Source: UBA8950 sp034411635
GTDB lineage: Bacteria; Chloroflexota; Anaerolineae; Anaerolineales; Villigracilaceae
Direction: 5' to 3'
NCBI GenBank assembly: GCA_034411635.1
Contig: DAOUML010000389.1
Coordinates: 1 to 15,664, forward strand
DNA: 15,664 nucleotides
The position numbers and the translations under genes were made by a program. Shown here one piece after another: positions 6,387 through 14,327 of the stretch (position 1 is its first letter; the number at the start of each line of letters is the position of its first letter). The notes under the pieces are model-generated. The model was given only the letters and a program-made list of their open reading frames with translations. It had not been told where the DNA came from and did not search any database.

Positions 6387-7340
6387 TTATCTAAAAATCT
6401 CCACTTTCATAATGCGTAACACCGCCGGGGTCATCAGAACGATAAAAATAGACGGAAAGATAAAACCAACCATCGGCAACAACATTTTCACCGGGGCCTG
6501 GTGCGCTTTTTCTTCAGCCAACTGACGGCGGCGCATGCGCATTTGGTCGGCCTGAATGCGCAGAATTTTAGACATGCTTACGCCCAATTGTTCGCTCTGC
6601 ACCACAGCGGCGACAAAACTGGTCAAATCGGCCAGGTCAATTCGGTCTGCCATATCGCGCAAAGCATCGCGTCTCACCTTGCCAAGTTGAATTTCACGAA
6701 TGGCGCGCGCAAAAGCGAGCGAAAGTTCATTGTCCCATTTTTCTGCCACATTAGACATGGCGGCATCAAACCCCAGGCCGGCTTCCACGCAAATCGTGAG
6801 CAGGTCAAGCGCATCGGGCATGGCTTTTTGGACTTCTTTTTGCCGTTTTTTGATTTGCTCATCCAGCCACAATTGCGGAAAGAAAAAACCAACTGCAACC
6901 GCAATCAACGAGTAAAGCATTGCCGTTGCAAAAGTTTGTTGTACCACAGAGCCAGGAAAACTAAAGACAACAAAAGCAACCACACCCGCAACACCCGCTG
7001 CCACAAAGCGAAGAGAAAGAAACATCGGTGCGTCAATCCAGCCAGCGCGACCAGAGCGTTCGAGTTTGAGCGTAATTTCTTGCAACGCATTTTGCGGCGT
7101 GAACCGGGTGGTCATTTCGCCAAATTTTCGCAGGGTAGGGTAGATCACCCGTTCCTGAAAAGATTGCGTCATTTCAATCTGTTCGAGCGAAACAGTTTCG
7201 CCACGCTGGGTAAATTCGCTTAAACGCGCCTCAAGCGGATCTTGATCGTCTTTTGGCACACGCGAACCGACATAAATCAATACCCCGGCAATGGCGATCA
7301 CAATCACAACGATTATCAATAAGATTGTAGAAGTATCCAT
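6387..7340 (-). CDS. tadC: Tad secretion platform protein TadC (type II secretion F family)
   Basis: This 317-residue integral membrane protein has one hydrophobic segment at the N-terminus (5-24), two in the middle (about 106-128 and 138-156) and one near the C-terminus (286-305). The cytoplasmic T2SSF domain lies at about 170-300, with the MPDALDLLTICVEAGLGFDAAM signature at 174-195. TadB and TadC form the inner-membrane platform on which the TadA ATPase acts to assemble Flp pili. Its ATG follows the tadB stop by one base, and the GAGG ribosome-binding site lies within the end of tadB. I chose ATG 7340 over TTG 7361 for this reason. Coupled translation with tadB is likely. Confidence 0.93.
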   Translation of the reverse strand: MDTSTILLIIVVIVIAIAGVLIYVGSRVPKDDQDPLEARLSEFTQRGETVSLEQIEMTQSFQERVIYPTLRKFGEMTTRFTPQNALQEITLKLERSGRAGWIDAPMFLSLRFVAAGVAGVVAFVVFSFPGSVVQQTFATAMLYSLIAVAVGFFFPQLWLDEQIKKRQKEVQKAMPDALDLLTICVEAGLGFDAAMSNVAEKWDNELSLAFARAIREIQLGKVRRDALRDMADRIDLADLTSFVAAVVQSEQLGVSMSKILRIQADQMRMRRRQLAEEKAHQAPVKMLLPMVGFIFPSIFIVLMTPAVLRIMKVEIFR

Positions 7341-7341
7341 A

Positions 7342-8307
7342 CTACACCTCAATATCAGCAATTTTCATCATAATGGCATAGCCAATACCAATCATAACGA
7401 TTCCTACCCCAATCGCAATGCCGCCACAGAGCGCATTGTTAAAAAACTCCATCATATATTCCTGGTTGATAAACCAGATCAAGACAAAAATTGCAAACGG
7501 AATGCCCGAAAGAATACTGCCCGAAGCGCGCACCTGAGAGGTCATTACCCGGATATCGCCTTTGATACGAATACGTTCGCGAATAGTGAAGGCAATCGTG
7601 TCCAAGATTTCAGCCAACGGACCGCCAACTTCGCGTTGAACATTGATGGCGGTTACGACAAAATCCAGGTCTTCGCTTGGGATGCGGCGCAATAAATTAT
7701 CGAGCGCCTTATCCATTGGCACGCCCAACTGCATTTCCTGCACAACGCGCCGGAACTCTTCGCTAATGGGCGGCGGAAGTTCCCGGCTGACGGCTTCCAT
7801 GGCTTGCATGGTGGAGTAACCTGCGCGCAAGCCGTTCACCATCAGGTTCAGCATATCGGAAAGCTGATTATTAAACTTGGTCAGGCGGCGGCCCTGCTGA
7901 GAACGGACATAGAAAATAGGGATAAAAAATCCCAACAACGCGCCAATAAAACCGGATACGGTGCGGCCGGTGGCATCCTGCCCTCCCAAAAACCAGGCCA
8001 AAGCCCCCAAACCAGCAGAGACGACAATCAGGAAAAGAATAAACTCGCCTGGCTTAAATTTCAAATCGGCCCGCGCCAAACTACGGGCCAATTTCTCGCC
8101 CATCGGCGATTTTTCAACGCGGCGATTAAGCCACTCAGCGGCAAGCCCCGAAGATTTATCGCGTGATTTCTGCGGCTCATCCTGCTCAAGATATTTCCCC
8201 AATCGTTCTTCCATCATGTTTCGCTCGCTTGAGGAGGAAACATAAACACCAATGCCTAAAAGAACGAGGATGATAATGATCCCAATAAGGATTATGCCTA
8301 ATTCCAT
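7342..8307 (-). CDS. tadB: Tad secretion platform protein TadB (type II secretion F family)
   Basis: This 321-residue membrane protein is a paralogue of the following gene. It has an N-terminal segment (3-23), a central pair (about 87-106 and 117-134), a cytoplasmic T2SSF domain (about 145-275) and two C-terminal segments (about 265-281 and 293-313). The signature LSDMLNLMVNGLRAGYSTMQAM at 149-170 and the REVGGPLAEILD segment at 225-236 are typical of TadB. It would form the membrane platform with TadC. The ATG at 8307 is preceded by AAGGAA at good spacing. The gap to the tadA stop is 49 bases with no terminator. Confidence 0.93.
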   Translation of the reverse strand: MELGIILIGIIIILVLLGIGVYVSSSSERNMMEERLGKYLEQDEPQKSRDKSSGLAAEWLNRRVEKSPMGEKLARSLARADLKFKPGEFILFLIVVSAGLGALAWFLGGQDATGRTVSGFIGALLGFFIPIFYVRSQQGRRLTKFNNQLSDMLNLMVNGLRAGYSTMQAMEAVSRELPPPISEEFRRVVQEMQLGVPMDKALDNLLRRIPSEDLDFVVTAINVQREVGGPLAEILDTIAFTIRERIRIKGDIRVMTSQVRASGSILSGIPFAIFVLIWFINQEYMMEFFNNALCGGIAIGVGIVMIGIGYAIMMKIADIEV

Positions 8308-8356
8308 ATCAAATTCCTTGCTTACCTAATTCCTGAAACTTCAAGCGATAAGATGA

Positions 8357-9778
8357 TTAGTAGCGCTTTCCGCCAACGCCAAAGACACTGGCCGGAAGGT
8401 GAATACCTGAATCTTCGATTTTTTCCATAAACTTCGGACGCAATCCTGTTGGGCGCAAGCGACCCATGACCCGCCCGTTTTCGTAACCCGTTTGCTCAAA
8501 GACAAAGATATCGGTCAGGGTAATCACATCGCCTTCCATGCCACTGACTTCAGTGATGTTAATAATTTTACGGGAACCATCGCGCATTCTTTCCTGCTGA
8601 ACAATCAAATCGACCGCTGCTGCGATTTGTTCGCGAATGGCGCGCACTGGCAGGTCCATGCCTGCCATCAGGGTCATGGTTTCCATGCGCGCCAAGGTAT
8701 CACGCGGCGTATTGGCATGAGCAGTGGTCATCGAACCATCATGGCCGGTGTTCATGGCTTGCAACATGTCTAGGGCTTCCGCGCCACGGCATTCGCCAAC
8801 AATAATCCGCTCAGGGCGCATACGCAACGAGTTAATTACCAGATCGCGAATGGTAATTTCTCCCCGGCCTTCAATGTTGGCCGGGCGCGATTCGAGCGTC
8901 ACCACATGCTCCTGGCGCAATTGCAACTCAGCCGCATTTTCAATGGTAAGAATCCGCTCATCATTCGGAATAAAACCCGACAAAATATTAAGCAAAGTTG
9001 TTTTGCCCGAACCTGTACCGCCGGCAACAACAACGTTCAAACGAGCAATAACACAAGCCCTTAAGAACTCAACGGCTTCAGGCGTAACCGTGCCAAATTG
9101 AATCAGTTGTTCAACTGTAATCGGATTTTTAGAAAACTTACGAATGGTCAGCGCTGGCCCAACCAAAGAAATGGGCGGAATAACGGCGTTAACGCGCGAA
9201 CCATCTGGCAAGCGGGCATCCACATAAGGGCTCGATTCGTCGATACGGCGTCCGAGAGGGGCAACAATACGGTCAATCACACGCAAAACATGGTCATTGT
9301 TTTCAAAGGTAATCGGAACCCGAATCAACTTGCCTTTGCGTTCAACATAAATATTTTTCGGCCCATTGACCATAATTTCTGAAATGCTATCATCTTCCAG
9401 AAGCGGTTGCAGAGGGCCGAAACCTAAAATTTCAGCCGTAATTTGTTCAAAAAGACGTTGCTTTTCAGGTCTGGAAAGAATGATGCTCTCTTCATTCAAA
9501 ATTTGCTCGAACAAATCAAGAATGGTATGCCGAACCTCATCGGCGCGGCTAATGTCGGTAGAGGGGTCTAATTCGGCAAGTAGTTTATTCTGCACGCGCG
9601 TTTTCAAATCAAGATAAGTGCCTGCCTGGGGCGTGGCAGAAGGGGCAGAGACACGCTTGGCCTGCATTCCAGCAGACAAACCACCCCCACCTGAACCGCC
9701 AGCCCCGCCTGGCGTGCTTTTATTCTGAGTTTCAGGGGCGCGCCCCTGACCTTGTTCAATCCGTTTCAGCAAAGACAT
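8357..9778 (-). CDS. tadA: Tad pilus assembly / secretion ATPase TadA (CpaF)
   Basis: This 473-residue hexameric motor ATPase would drive pilus assembly from the cytoplasmic face of the membrane. Residues 1-50 are a Gly/Ser-rich disordered tail. The N-terminal domain (about 75-210) includes EIMVNGPKNIYVERKGK (134-150). The RecA-like core has Walker A GGTGSGKTT (253-261), an Asp-box region TIENAAELQL (278-287), a Walker B region RIIVGECRG (324-332) and a His box HDGSMTTAHA (346-355). The Asp box has Asn281 where TadA proteins usually have Asp, though Glu280 remains. I chose ATG 9778 because GGAGG lies 6 bases before it; the upstream TTG 9784 sits almost on that site. Confidence 0.96.
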   Translation of the reverse strand: MSLLKRIEQGQGRAPETQNKSTPGGAGGSGGGGLSAGMQAKRVSAPSATPQAGTYLDLKTRVQNKLLAELDPSTDISRADEVRHTILDLFEQILNEESIILSRPEKQRLFEQITAEILGFGPLQPLLEDDSISEIMVNGPKNIYVERKGKLIRVPITFENNDHVLRVIDRIVAPLGRRIDESSPYVDARLPDGSRVNAVIPPISLVGPALTIRKFSKNPITVEQLIQFGTVTPEAVEFLRACVIARLNVVVAGGTGSGKTTLLNILSGFIPNDERILTIENAAELQLRQEHVVTLESRPANIEGRGEITIRDLVINSLRMRPERIIVGECRGAEALDMLQAMNTGHDGSMTTAHANTPRDTLARMETMTLMAGMDLPVRAIREQIAAAVDLIVQQERMRDGSRKIINITEVSGMEGDVITLTDIFVFEQTGYENGRVMGRLRPTGLRPKFMEKIEDSGIHLPASVFGVGGKRY

Positions 9779-9807
9779 TTTCAACCTCCAGCGATACGAG
9801 TAAAAAC

Positions 9808-11016
9808 CTAAAACTGATTATTTTCAATTTGCTTGCGAATCACTTCGGCCAATGAAAACACCGCTTTGGAACTGGGCTGCGATTTATTATCAATCATAAA
9901 CGGCACCCCGCGATTGACCGAGGGGATGACCACCCGCTCATCGAGCGGAACAATGCCGACAATGGGCTGTTTAAGATTTTCGCCAACTTTCTCAGGACTA
10001 ATCGATATTCGTTTGTCATATTTATTCATAACAAAACAAATTTTTTCACGCGGCATGTCGATTGTCCCCATAATATCGAGGAACAAACGGCAGTTTTTGA
10101 TTGCGGGAATATCCTGAGTAACAACCAACATAACAATATCCGCATTATCCAGCGCAGACAATGTAATTTCATCCAAACTGCTGGATGTATCCACAACAAC
10201 ATAAGCATAGTGCTTGCGCATGTATTTAAGAATTTTAGCAAACTGTTCCGGACCAACCTGCTCGGCTTGCTCAGGGCTGGCAGGGGCCGCCAAAACACGC
10301 AACCCCGATGCGCTATGCTTGATTAATACGCTTGAAACAACTTCCTCATCCATTTCATCAGCGCGCGCTGTTAAATCGACAATGGTGTTTTTGCCTTGCT
10401 CATTCAGGAAAATTGAAACATCACCATACTGGAGTTTCGCATCCATCAACACCGTTTTGGTTTCTTCATTGTGCAATGTCACCGCCAGATTAACCGCCAG
10501 CGTGGTTGTTCCCGCGCCGCCTTTGGGACTATACACAACAATCACCTTACCCTGCGATAGAGATGAAAGCGAGGCCTGCGGACTTAATGCCGCTGAGACG
10601 GGAGCAACCTCCACAGGAACGCTCTTGGCGCGGGTCGCATGGGCCATCTGACCGGCCCGCCGAATCGCAGAAATGAGTTCATCGGCCATGGGCGGCTTGG
10701 TTAAAAAATCACGCGCGCCGGCAAGCATGGCCCGGCGCATATAATTTGAATCTCCCTGAACCGATAAAATAACAATTTGTACGACCTGATCGCGCTGGCG
10801 AATCGTCTCAGTCGCGGTAATACCATCCATATCCGGCATGTTGATATCCATTAGCACAACATCCGGTTTCAGGTCAAAAGTTTGCTGAACGGCCTCTCTG
10901 CCAGTTCGCGCAGCGCCCACCACTTCAATATCCGTCTCAAACTGAAGAAGTTTGCGCACATTTTCCCGTGTTTCGGCTACATCATCAACAATCAGCACTC
11001 GAAATTTTTCAGCCAT
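9808..11016 (-). CDS. tadZ: TadZ/CpaE-like protein: receiver domain fused to ParA/MinD-type ATPase
   Basis: This is a 402-residue soluble protein. Residues 1-122 form a response-regulator receiver domain with acidic pair Asp11/Asp12, phosphoacceptor Asp57 (VLMDINMPDMDG), Ser85 and Lys107 (FLTKPP). These are all the residues needed for phosphorylation. After a linker, residues about 156-395 form a ParA/MinD-like ATPase. Its deviant Walker A is KGGAGTTT (165-172), and VVVDTSSSLDEITL follows further on. In the Tad family TadZ/CpaE places the pilus machine at the cell pole. The intact Asp57 suggests input from a histidine kinase, but none is in the window. Many TadZ proteins have a degenerate receiver domain, so the full set here is notable. 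The ATG has GGAGA upstream. Confidence 0.92.
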   Translation of the reverse strand: MAEKFRVLIVDDVAETRENVRKLLQFETDIEVVGAARTGREAVQQTFDLKPDVVLMDINMPDMDGITATETIRQRDQVVQIVILSVQGDSNYMRRAMLAGARDFLTKPPMADELISAIRRAGQMAHATRAKSVPVEVAPVSAALSPQASLSSLSQGKVIVVYSPKGGAGTTTLAVNLAVTLHNEETKTVLMDAKLQYGDVSIFLNEQGKNTIVDLTARADEMDEEVVSSVLIKHSASGLRVLAAPASPEQAEQVGPEQFAKILKYMRKHYAYVVVDTSSSLDEITLSALDNADIVMLVVTQDIPAIKNCRLFLDIMGTIDMPREKICFVMNKYDKRISISPEKVGENLKQPIVGIVPLDERVVIPSVNRGVPFMIDNKSQPSSKAVFSLAEVIRKQIENNQF

Positions 11017-11192
11017 CTATGGCATCTCCACGCGCCCCAATTACGGGACAAATTTATCTGTTCAAAACATACTGCTGGCGCAGTCAACCCTTATTTCCTG
11101 GCCTTGCAGAGTGAAAGTACGCGGCACGATGAGAGCCAACACATCATCACGCTGCGCGCCTGCACCCACATACGCAAAAAAGATTGCCGCTA
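11017..11192 (-). other. 176-base gap between cpaB and tadZ, no convincing gene
   Basis: This is the largest gap inside the tad run. On the minus strand it holds an open frame of about 35 codons from a GTG near 11170, with no ribosome-binding site, and I do not accept it as a gene. I see no strong hairpin with a U-run, so cpaB and tadZ may still share a transcript. Nor do I see a clear promoter here. Internal processing or a weak promoter cannot be excluded. Confidence 0.45.
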
Positions 11193-12257
11193 TTAAGGTG
11201 CTGTAATCACAGACTCTTCTTCGCTTTCATACTGTATGCCAAACGGCAATTTTGCGGGCAAAGAAATATTGTACTGGCTGATCAAGTATTGCAACGTAAC
11301 CGATTCTGGCTCTGCCAAAATGTTGGGATCATCAGGATAGCGCAGGGTCAGGGTCAAATCAACCTTGCTGTGCAAGAGATAGGTCAGACTAATGGCATCC
11401 TGTGGCGAGACAATCAGGGTGATGATATCAGGCACGGGAGGCGGAGGCGCTTCTTCGCCTTCCGGGGCCGGCGGAGGCGCGGTTGGGTCACCTTGCAAAT
11501 TAAATGAACCAATGTGCAGAACCTGAATATTTTGCAAAATCATTTGAGAAACCAGGCGCGGACGCTGAGGCTCTGAAGGGAGATAATAAATCGCCTGCCC
11601 AAGCGTAGGCTCAAGTTCGGCGCGGCCTTGAATCGACGAACCGCTGGAAACTGTCAGTTTGGGCAAAGCATCTTCCGGCGTTCCCAATGGAGCCGGCCCA
11701 AGCACCAGGCTGGTATTGTTCGGCAGAATACTCTGAAAAGATGTATCCAAATCTACAAACGCGGTGGTCGCAATCACATTGACAAAATCGCCATCCCGAA
11801 CAGCAAAACCAACGGCGCTTAAACGCGAAATCGGGACGCTAATCGCCGTCATTCCGGGCGGAATGGTTCTGGCAACCTGCGACCCATCCAGTAACACGCC
11901 CGGACGCTCGGAAAGCAGTTCTGTCGTGAGTGGCTGCCCCTGCACGAGCGGATATTTGGCATATTGATTGGCCGGAACATCGGTAATATTGCGGAACATA
12001 AAAGCCGTAATGCTTTCAGCCGGATATGGAATTTCTTGCAGAACGGTCTCGTCGATCAGCGTATCTCTGGCAACCGGTTGAGAAAGCACCACAATCGTAG
12101 TGCCAGCCGCCACATCAACAGGGCCGGGTTGCTCTGTCGTGTCACCAGACGGTATCAGGCCACCAAGGCCGCCGCCACTTAAGACAAAAAACGCCGCAAT
12201 GCTCAAAATCACAATCAAAATAATGATAATGAGCAGGAGGATGCCACCACGTTTCAT
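11193..12257 (-). CDS. cpaB: Flp pilus assembly protein CpaB (RcpC), SAF domain
   Basis: This 354-residue envelope protein has one N-terminal membrane segment (6-26). An SAF-like domain follows (about 51-115: VARDTLIDETVLQEIPYP, then GQPLTTELL). Next comes the RcpC/CpaB core (about 130-255: PPGMTAISVPISRLSAVGF, then VRDGDFVNVIA) and a Pro/Glu-rich stretch (258-277). The C-terminal part (278-311: ITLIVSPQDAISLTYLLHSK) is typical of the family. In two-membrane bacteria CpaB works with the outer-membrane secretin. No secretin is seen here, so it probably faces the cell wall. The start ATG has AAGGAG 7 bases upstream. It is the first gene of the tad run, behind a promoter with a perfect TATAAT. 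Confidence 0.92.
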   Translation of the reverse strand: MKRGGILLLIIIILIVILSIAAFFVLSGGGLGGLIPSGDTTEQPGPVDVAAGTTIVVLSQPVARDTLIDETVLQEIPYPAESITAFMFRNITDVPANQYAKYPLVQGQPLTTELLSERPGVLLDGSQVARTIPPGMTAISVPISRLSAVGFAVRDGDFVNVIATTAFVDLDTSFQSILPNNTSLVLGPAPLGTPEDALPKLTVSSGSSIQGRAELEPTLGQAIYYLPSEPQRPRLVSQMILQNIQVLHIGSFNLQGDPTAPPPAPEGEEAPPPPVPDIITLIVSPQDAISLTYLLHSKVDLTLTLRYPDDPNILAEPESVTLQYLISQYNISLPAKLPFGIQYESEEESVITAP

Positions 12258-12294
12258 AATATTTCTCCTTCAGGCAAAGAGGTTTCTTCTTATG

Positions 12295-12300
12295 ATTATA
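12295..12300 (-). promoter_or_regulatory. -10 box of the cpaB/tad operon
   Basis: The minus strand reads CTG-TATAAT-CATAAG, a perfect -10 hexamer 38 bases before the cpaB ATG. At 16-18 bases upstream only weak -35 candidates exist (such as CTTATT), so an activator may be needed. The region just upstream carries an inverted repeat (listed separately). Confidence 0.6.
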
Positions 12301-12304
12301 CAGT

Positions 12305-12330
12305 AAAACCGCAAGGGAATAAGCGGTCTT
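12305..12330. promoter_or_regulatory. Inverted repeat next to the tad operon -10 box (possible operator)
   Basis: AAAACCGC (12305-12312) and GCGGTCTT (12323-12330) are inverted copies, 7 of 8 matching, around a 10-base AT-rich centre. The repeat covers the spacer and -35 zone of the likely cpaB promoter, where a dimeric regulator could bind. It could also be a weak plus-strand hairpin, but no plus-strand gene precedes it. No regulator gene is nearby to support the idea. Confidence 0.35.
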
Positions 12331-12452
12331 TCAATAGGAAAATGATAGTGCAATGGAACATGCAGAAAACAAATCATGTACAATTGTAAGCAATCACACT
12401 CACGTATTTTGCAATAAACAACCCCAACCTGTCAATAGGACAAAAGATTTGA

Positions 12453-12482
12453 TTGATAAAATATGCACAAGTTTTCTAAATT
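12453..12482 (+). promoter_or_regulatory. Possible promoter of the lipoprotein glycosidase gene
   Basis: TTGATA (12453-12458), an 18-base spacer and TAAATT (12477-12482) lie 44 bases before the ATG at 12526. The -35 is good and the -10 is poor. The whole 12258-12525 gap is distinctly AT-rich and is the only divergent promoter region for both the tad operon and this gene. ATGTACAA occurs twice (12376 and 12501), which could be chance. Confidence 0.35.
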
Positions 12483-12525
12483 ATAGCATTTTCATAGCAA
12501 ATGTACAAATTTAAGGAGAATTTAG

Positions 12526-14244
12526 ATGAAAAACACCCCGAAATTTCTGTTTCTTGCGCTCCTCATCCTGCTCGCGGCTTGCGCCCCTGCCGTTGCGCCA
12601 ACAACGCAGCCCACCGAACCTGTCGATTTGCCCAAAGTTCTGACCATTAACCTGCAAAAAAGCGAACTGCCGCGCTACGAATCACTCGAAATGACGGTAA
12701 CGCTCGAAGCCCAGTACGAAAATCCCTATGATGCCCGCCAGGTTCGATTGGATGGAATCTTCAAAGGGCCAGACGGAAGCGAAATGCTGGTTCCCGGCTT
12801 TTGGGATGGGCAGGCGGAATGGAAAATGCGCTTCACCCCCTCCCAGGCCGGGGAATGGGGATACAGCCTGACGATCCGCGATGAGCGCGGCGAATCGGCC
12901 CCGGTTGCGGGAAAATTTACCGTCACCGAATCAGACCTGAAAGGCTGGCTGCAAATCGGACGGGATGTCAACCCGGAGTACAGCCCCCGCTACCTTGTCC
13001 ACCATGACGGCACGCCTTTTTACGGTTACGGCTACTGCGAAGCACTCAATATCCTGATCGACGGATTCAGCGTCGATAACGGGGTTGGCCTGTTTAACAA
13101 CATGGTTGAAGCCGGAGAAAATTTCGTCGTCTGGTGGCCGCTCTACAGCATGTCGCCGATTAACAGCCGCTACGACAACTACTCGGCCTCGAACATGAAC
13201 ACCATCGACGCAATTGTGCGCGATGCCGAGCAAAAAGAGATTTACCTGATTTTCACGGTTTGGGATCACCCGCAACTGCGCGCCGACAACCACCCCTGGG
13301 GACGCGGCAACTGGGCCAACAACAACGGATTCCGCACCCTGGGCGACCTGCCTTCGTTCTTCACTGACGCCGAAGCCTGGGCCTGGCAGGAGAACCTGTA
13401 TCGCTACATCATTGCCCGCTGGGGCTACAGTCCGGCCATCGGCATGTGGCAGACCGTCTCTGAGATTAACGGCACCGAATCCTTTGACCTGACCGACACC
13501 TGGCACCAAAAAGTTAATGATTACTTCGTCCAAAACGACCCCTACCGCCACCCGACCACCGCCAGCATGTCGGGCGATGTCGATTGGACGGCGGGGTACG
13601 CGGTGATGGACGCGCCCCAGGTGCACCTGTACGAATTCGACCAGGGCGCGGTGCAGTCTGCCGAGGTGCTGCGCCGCTGGACTCATGCGATGTGGGACGC
13701 CGAGGAGAAACCCAACTGGGTGGGCGAGTTTGGCGTGCCTGGTACGCTGGAATACCCCGAACTCTTCCACAATTCAATCTGGTCGGCGCTGGCGGCGGGA
13801 GCGGCCATGACTCCAGCCGAGTGGAACAGCGGCGGCTCGTGGGGACGCCCCACCGAGGAGATGAAGGCAGATATGACGCGCTTTATCCAGTTTGTGGAGA
13901 TGATTCCGCTGGCAAAACTGAATCCCGAACGAGTGCAACTCACTATCAGCGACCCGCAAGTGCGCGGCTGGGGCATCGCTGGCCCGGAGGGTGGCCTGTT
14001 CTGGGTGCAAGATTTTGCCCTCGAAGGACTGCCAATTGCCGACTTGCGCGCCGATGAAACCATCCGTAGCGGGATACGGGTCGAAATCCTCGGCCCGCTG
14101 GACGGCGCGTACACCATCACCCCCTACGATACCTGGCAGGGCGTTTTCCTCGCGCCAATACCGGTCACTTGCGCGGCGGGCCAGCCGTGCCTGGTGGAAT
14201 TGCCTGATTTTAAGATGGATATGGCGTTTAAGATTGAAAAGTAA
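12526..14244 (+). CDS. Secreted lipoprotein with DUF5060-like domain and clan GH-A-like glycoside hydrolase domain
   Basis: This 572-residue protein begins with a lipoprotein signal peptide whose lipobox is LLAAC (Cys19), followed by a Pro/Thr linker. Residues 38-133 look like a DUF5060 beta-sandwich (LDGIFKGPDGSEMLVPGFWDG; WKMRFTPSQAGEWGY). A TIM-barrel-like region starts near 155 (YLVHHDGTPFYGYGY). It has the likely acid/base Glu313 (SEING), nucleophile Glu401 (VGEFG) and supporting aromatics (FTVWDHPQ, VHLYEFD). The C-terminal 90 residues look like a beta domain. This layout recalls GH5-like and DUF4038/apiosidase-like proteins acting on plant or microbial polysaccharides; the substrate is unknown. 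AAGGAG precedes the ATG. The gene stands alone and ends at a strong terminator. Confidence 0.85.
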   Translation: MKNTPKFLFLALLILLAACAPAVAPTTQPTEPVDLPKVLTINLQKSELPRYESLEMTVTLEAQYENPYDARQVRLDGIFKGPDGSEMLVPGFWDGQAEWKMRFTPSQAGEWGYSLTIRDERGESAPVAGKFTVTESDLKGWLQIGRDVNPEYSPRYLVHHDGTPFYGYGYCEALNILIDGFSVDNGVGLFNNMVEAGENFVVWWPLYSMSPINSRYDNYSASNMNTIDAIVRDAEQKEIYLIFTVWDHPQLRADNHPWGRGNWANNNGFRTLGDLPSFFTDAEAWAWQENLYRYIIARWGYSPAIGMWQTVSEINGTESFDLTDTWHQKVNDYFVQNDPYRHPTTASMSGDVDWTAGYAVMDAPQVHLYEFDQGAVQSAEVLRRWTHAMWDAEEKPNWVGEFGVPGTLEYPELFHNSIWSALAAGAAMTPAEWNSGGSWGRPTEEMKADMTRFIQFVEMIPLAKLNPERVQLTISDPQVRGWGIAGPEGGLFWVQDFALEGLPIADLRADETIRSGIRVEILGPLDGAYTITPYDTWQGVFLAPIPVTCAAGQPCLVELPDFKMDMAFKIEK

Positions 14245-14281
14245 GGCGGGAAAAAGTAACGAGTAGAAAAGGAAATTAAGG

Positions 14282-14323
14282 AAAGTCGCCAGTATTTTCG
14301 CTCGAAAATACTGGCGACTTTTT
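14282..14323 (+). terminator. Very long intrinsic terminator after the glycosidase gene
   Basis: AAAGTCGCCAGTATTTTCG (14282-14300) is repeated perfectly in inverted form at 14303-14321, separated by only CT and followed by T residues. That gives about 17 usable stem pairs and a 6-base loop, much longer than a usual terminator. It starts 37 bases after the plus-strand stop. From the other side it could also stop transcripts of the amidotransferase-like gene. Confidence 0.85.
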
Positions 14324-14327
14324 ATCT

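Noticed and set aside
6501..7223. Plus-strand open frame of 240 codons opposite tadC.
   Set aside because: It is antisense to a well-supported T2SSF gene; the product is rich in His, Arg, Asn and Phe and matches nothing.
11065..11172. Open frame of about 35 codons on the minus strand in the cpaB-tadZ gap, from a GTG near 11170.
   Set aside because: It has no ribosome-binding site, no recognisable domain or prepilin features, and a length easily reached by chance.
12931..13770. Minus-strand open frame of 279 codons opposite the glycosidase gene.
   Set aside because: The plus strand encodes a lipoprotein with a full domain layout. The minus product is Val/Arg/His-rich with no motif.
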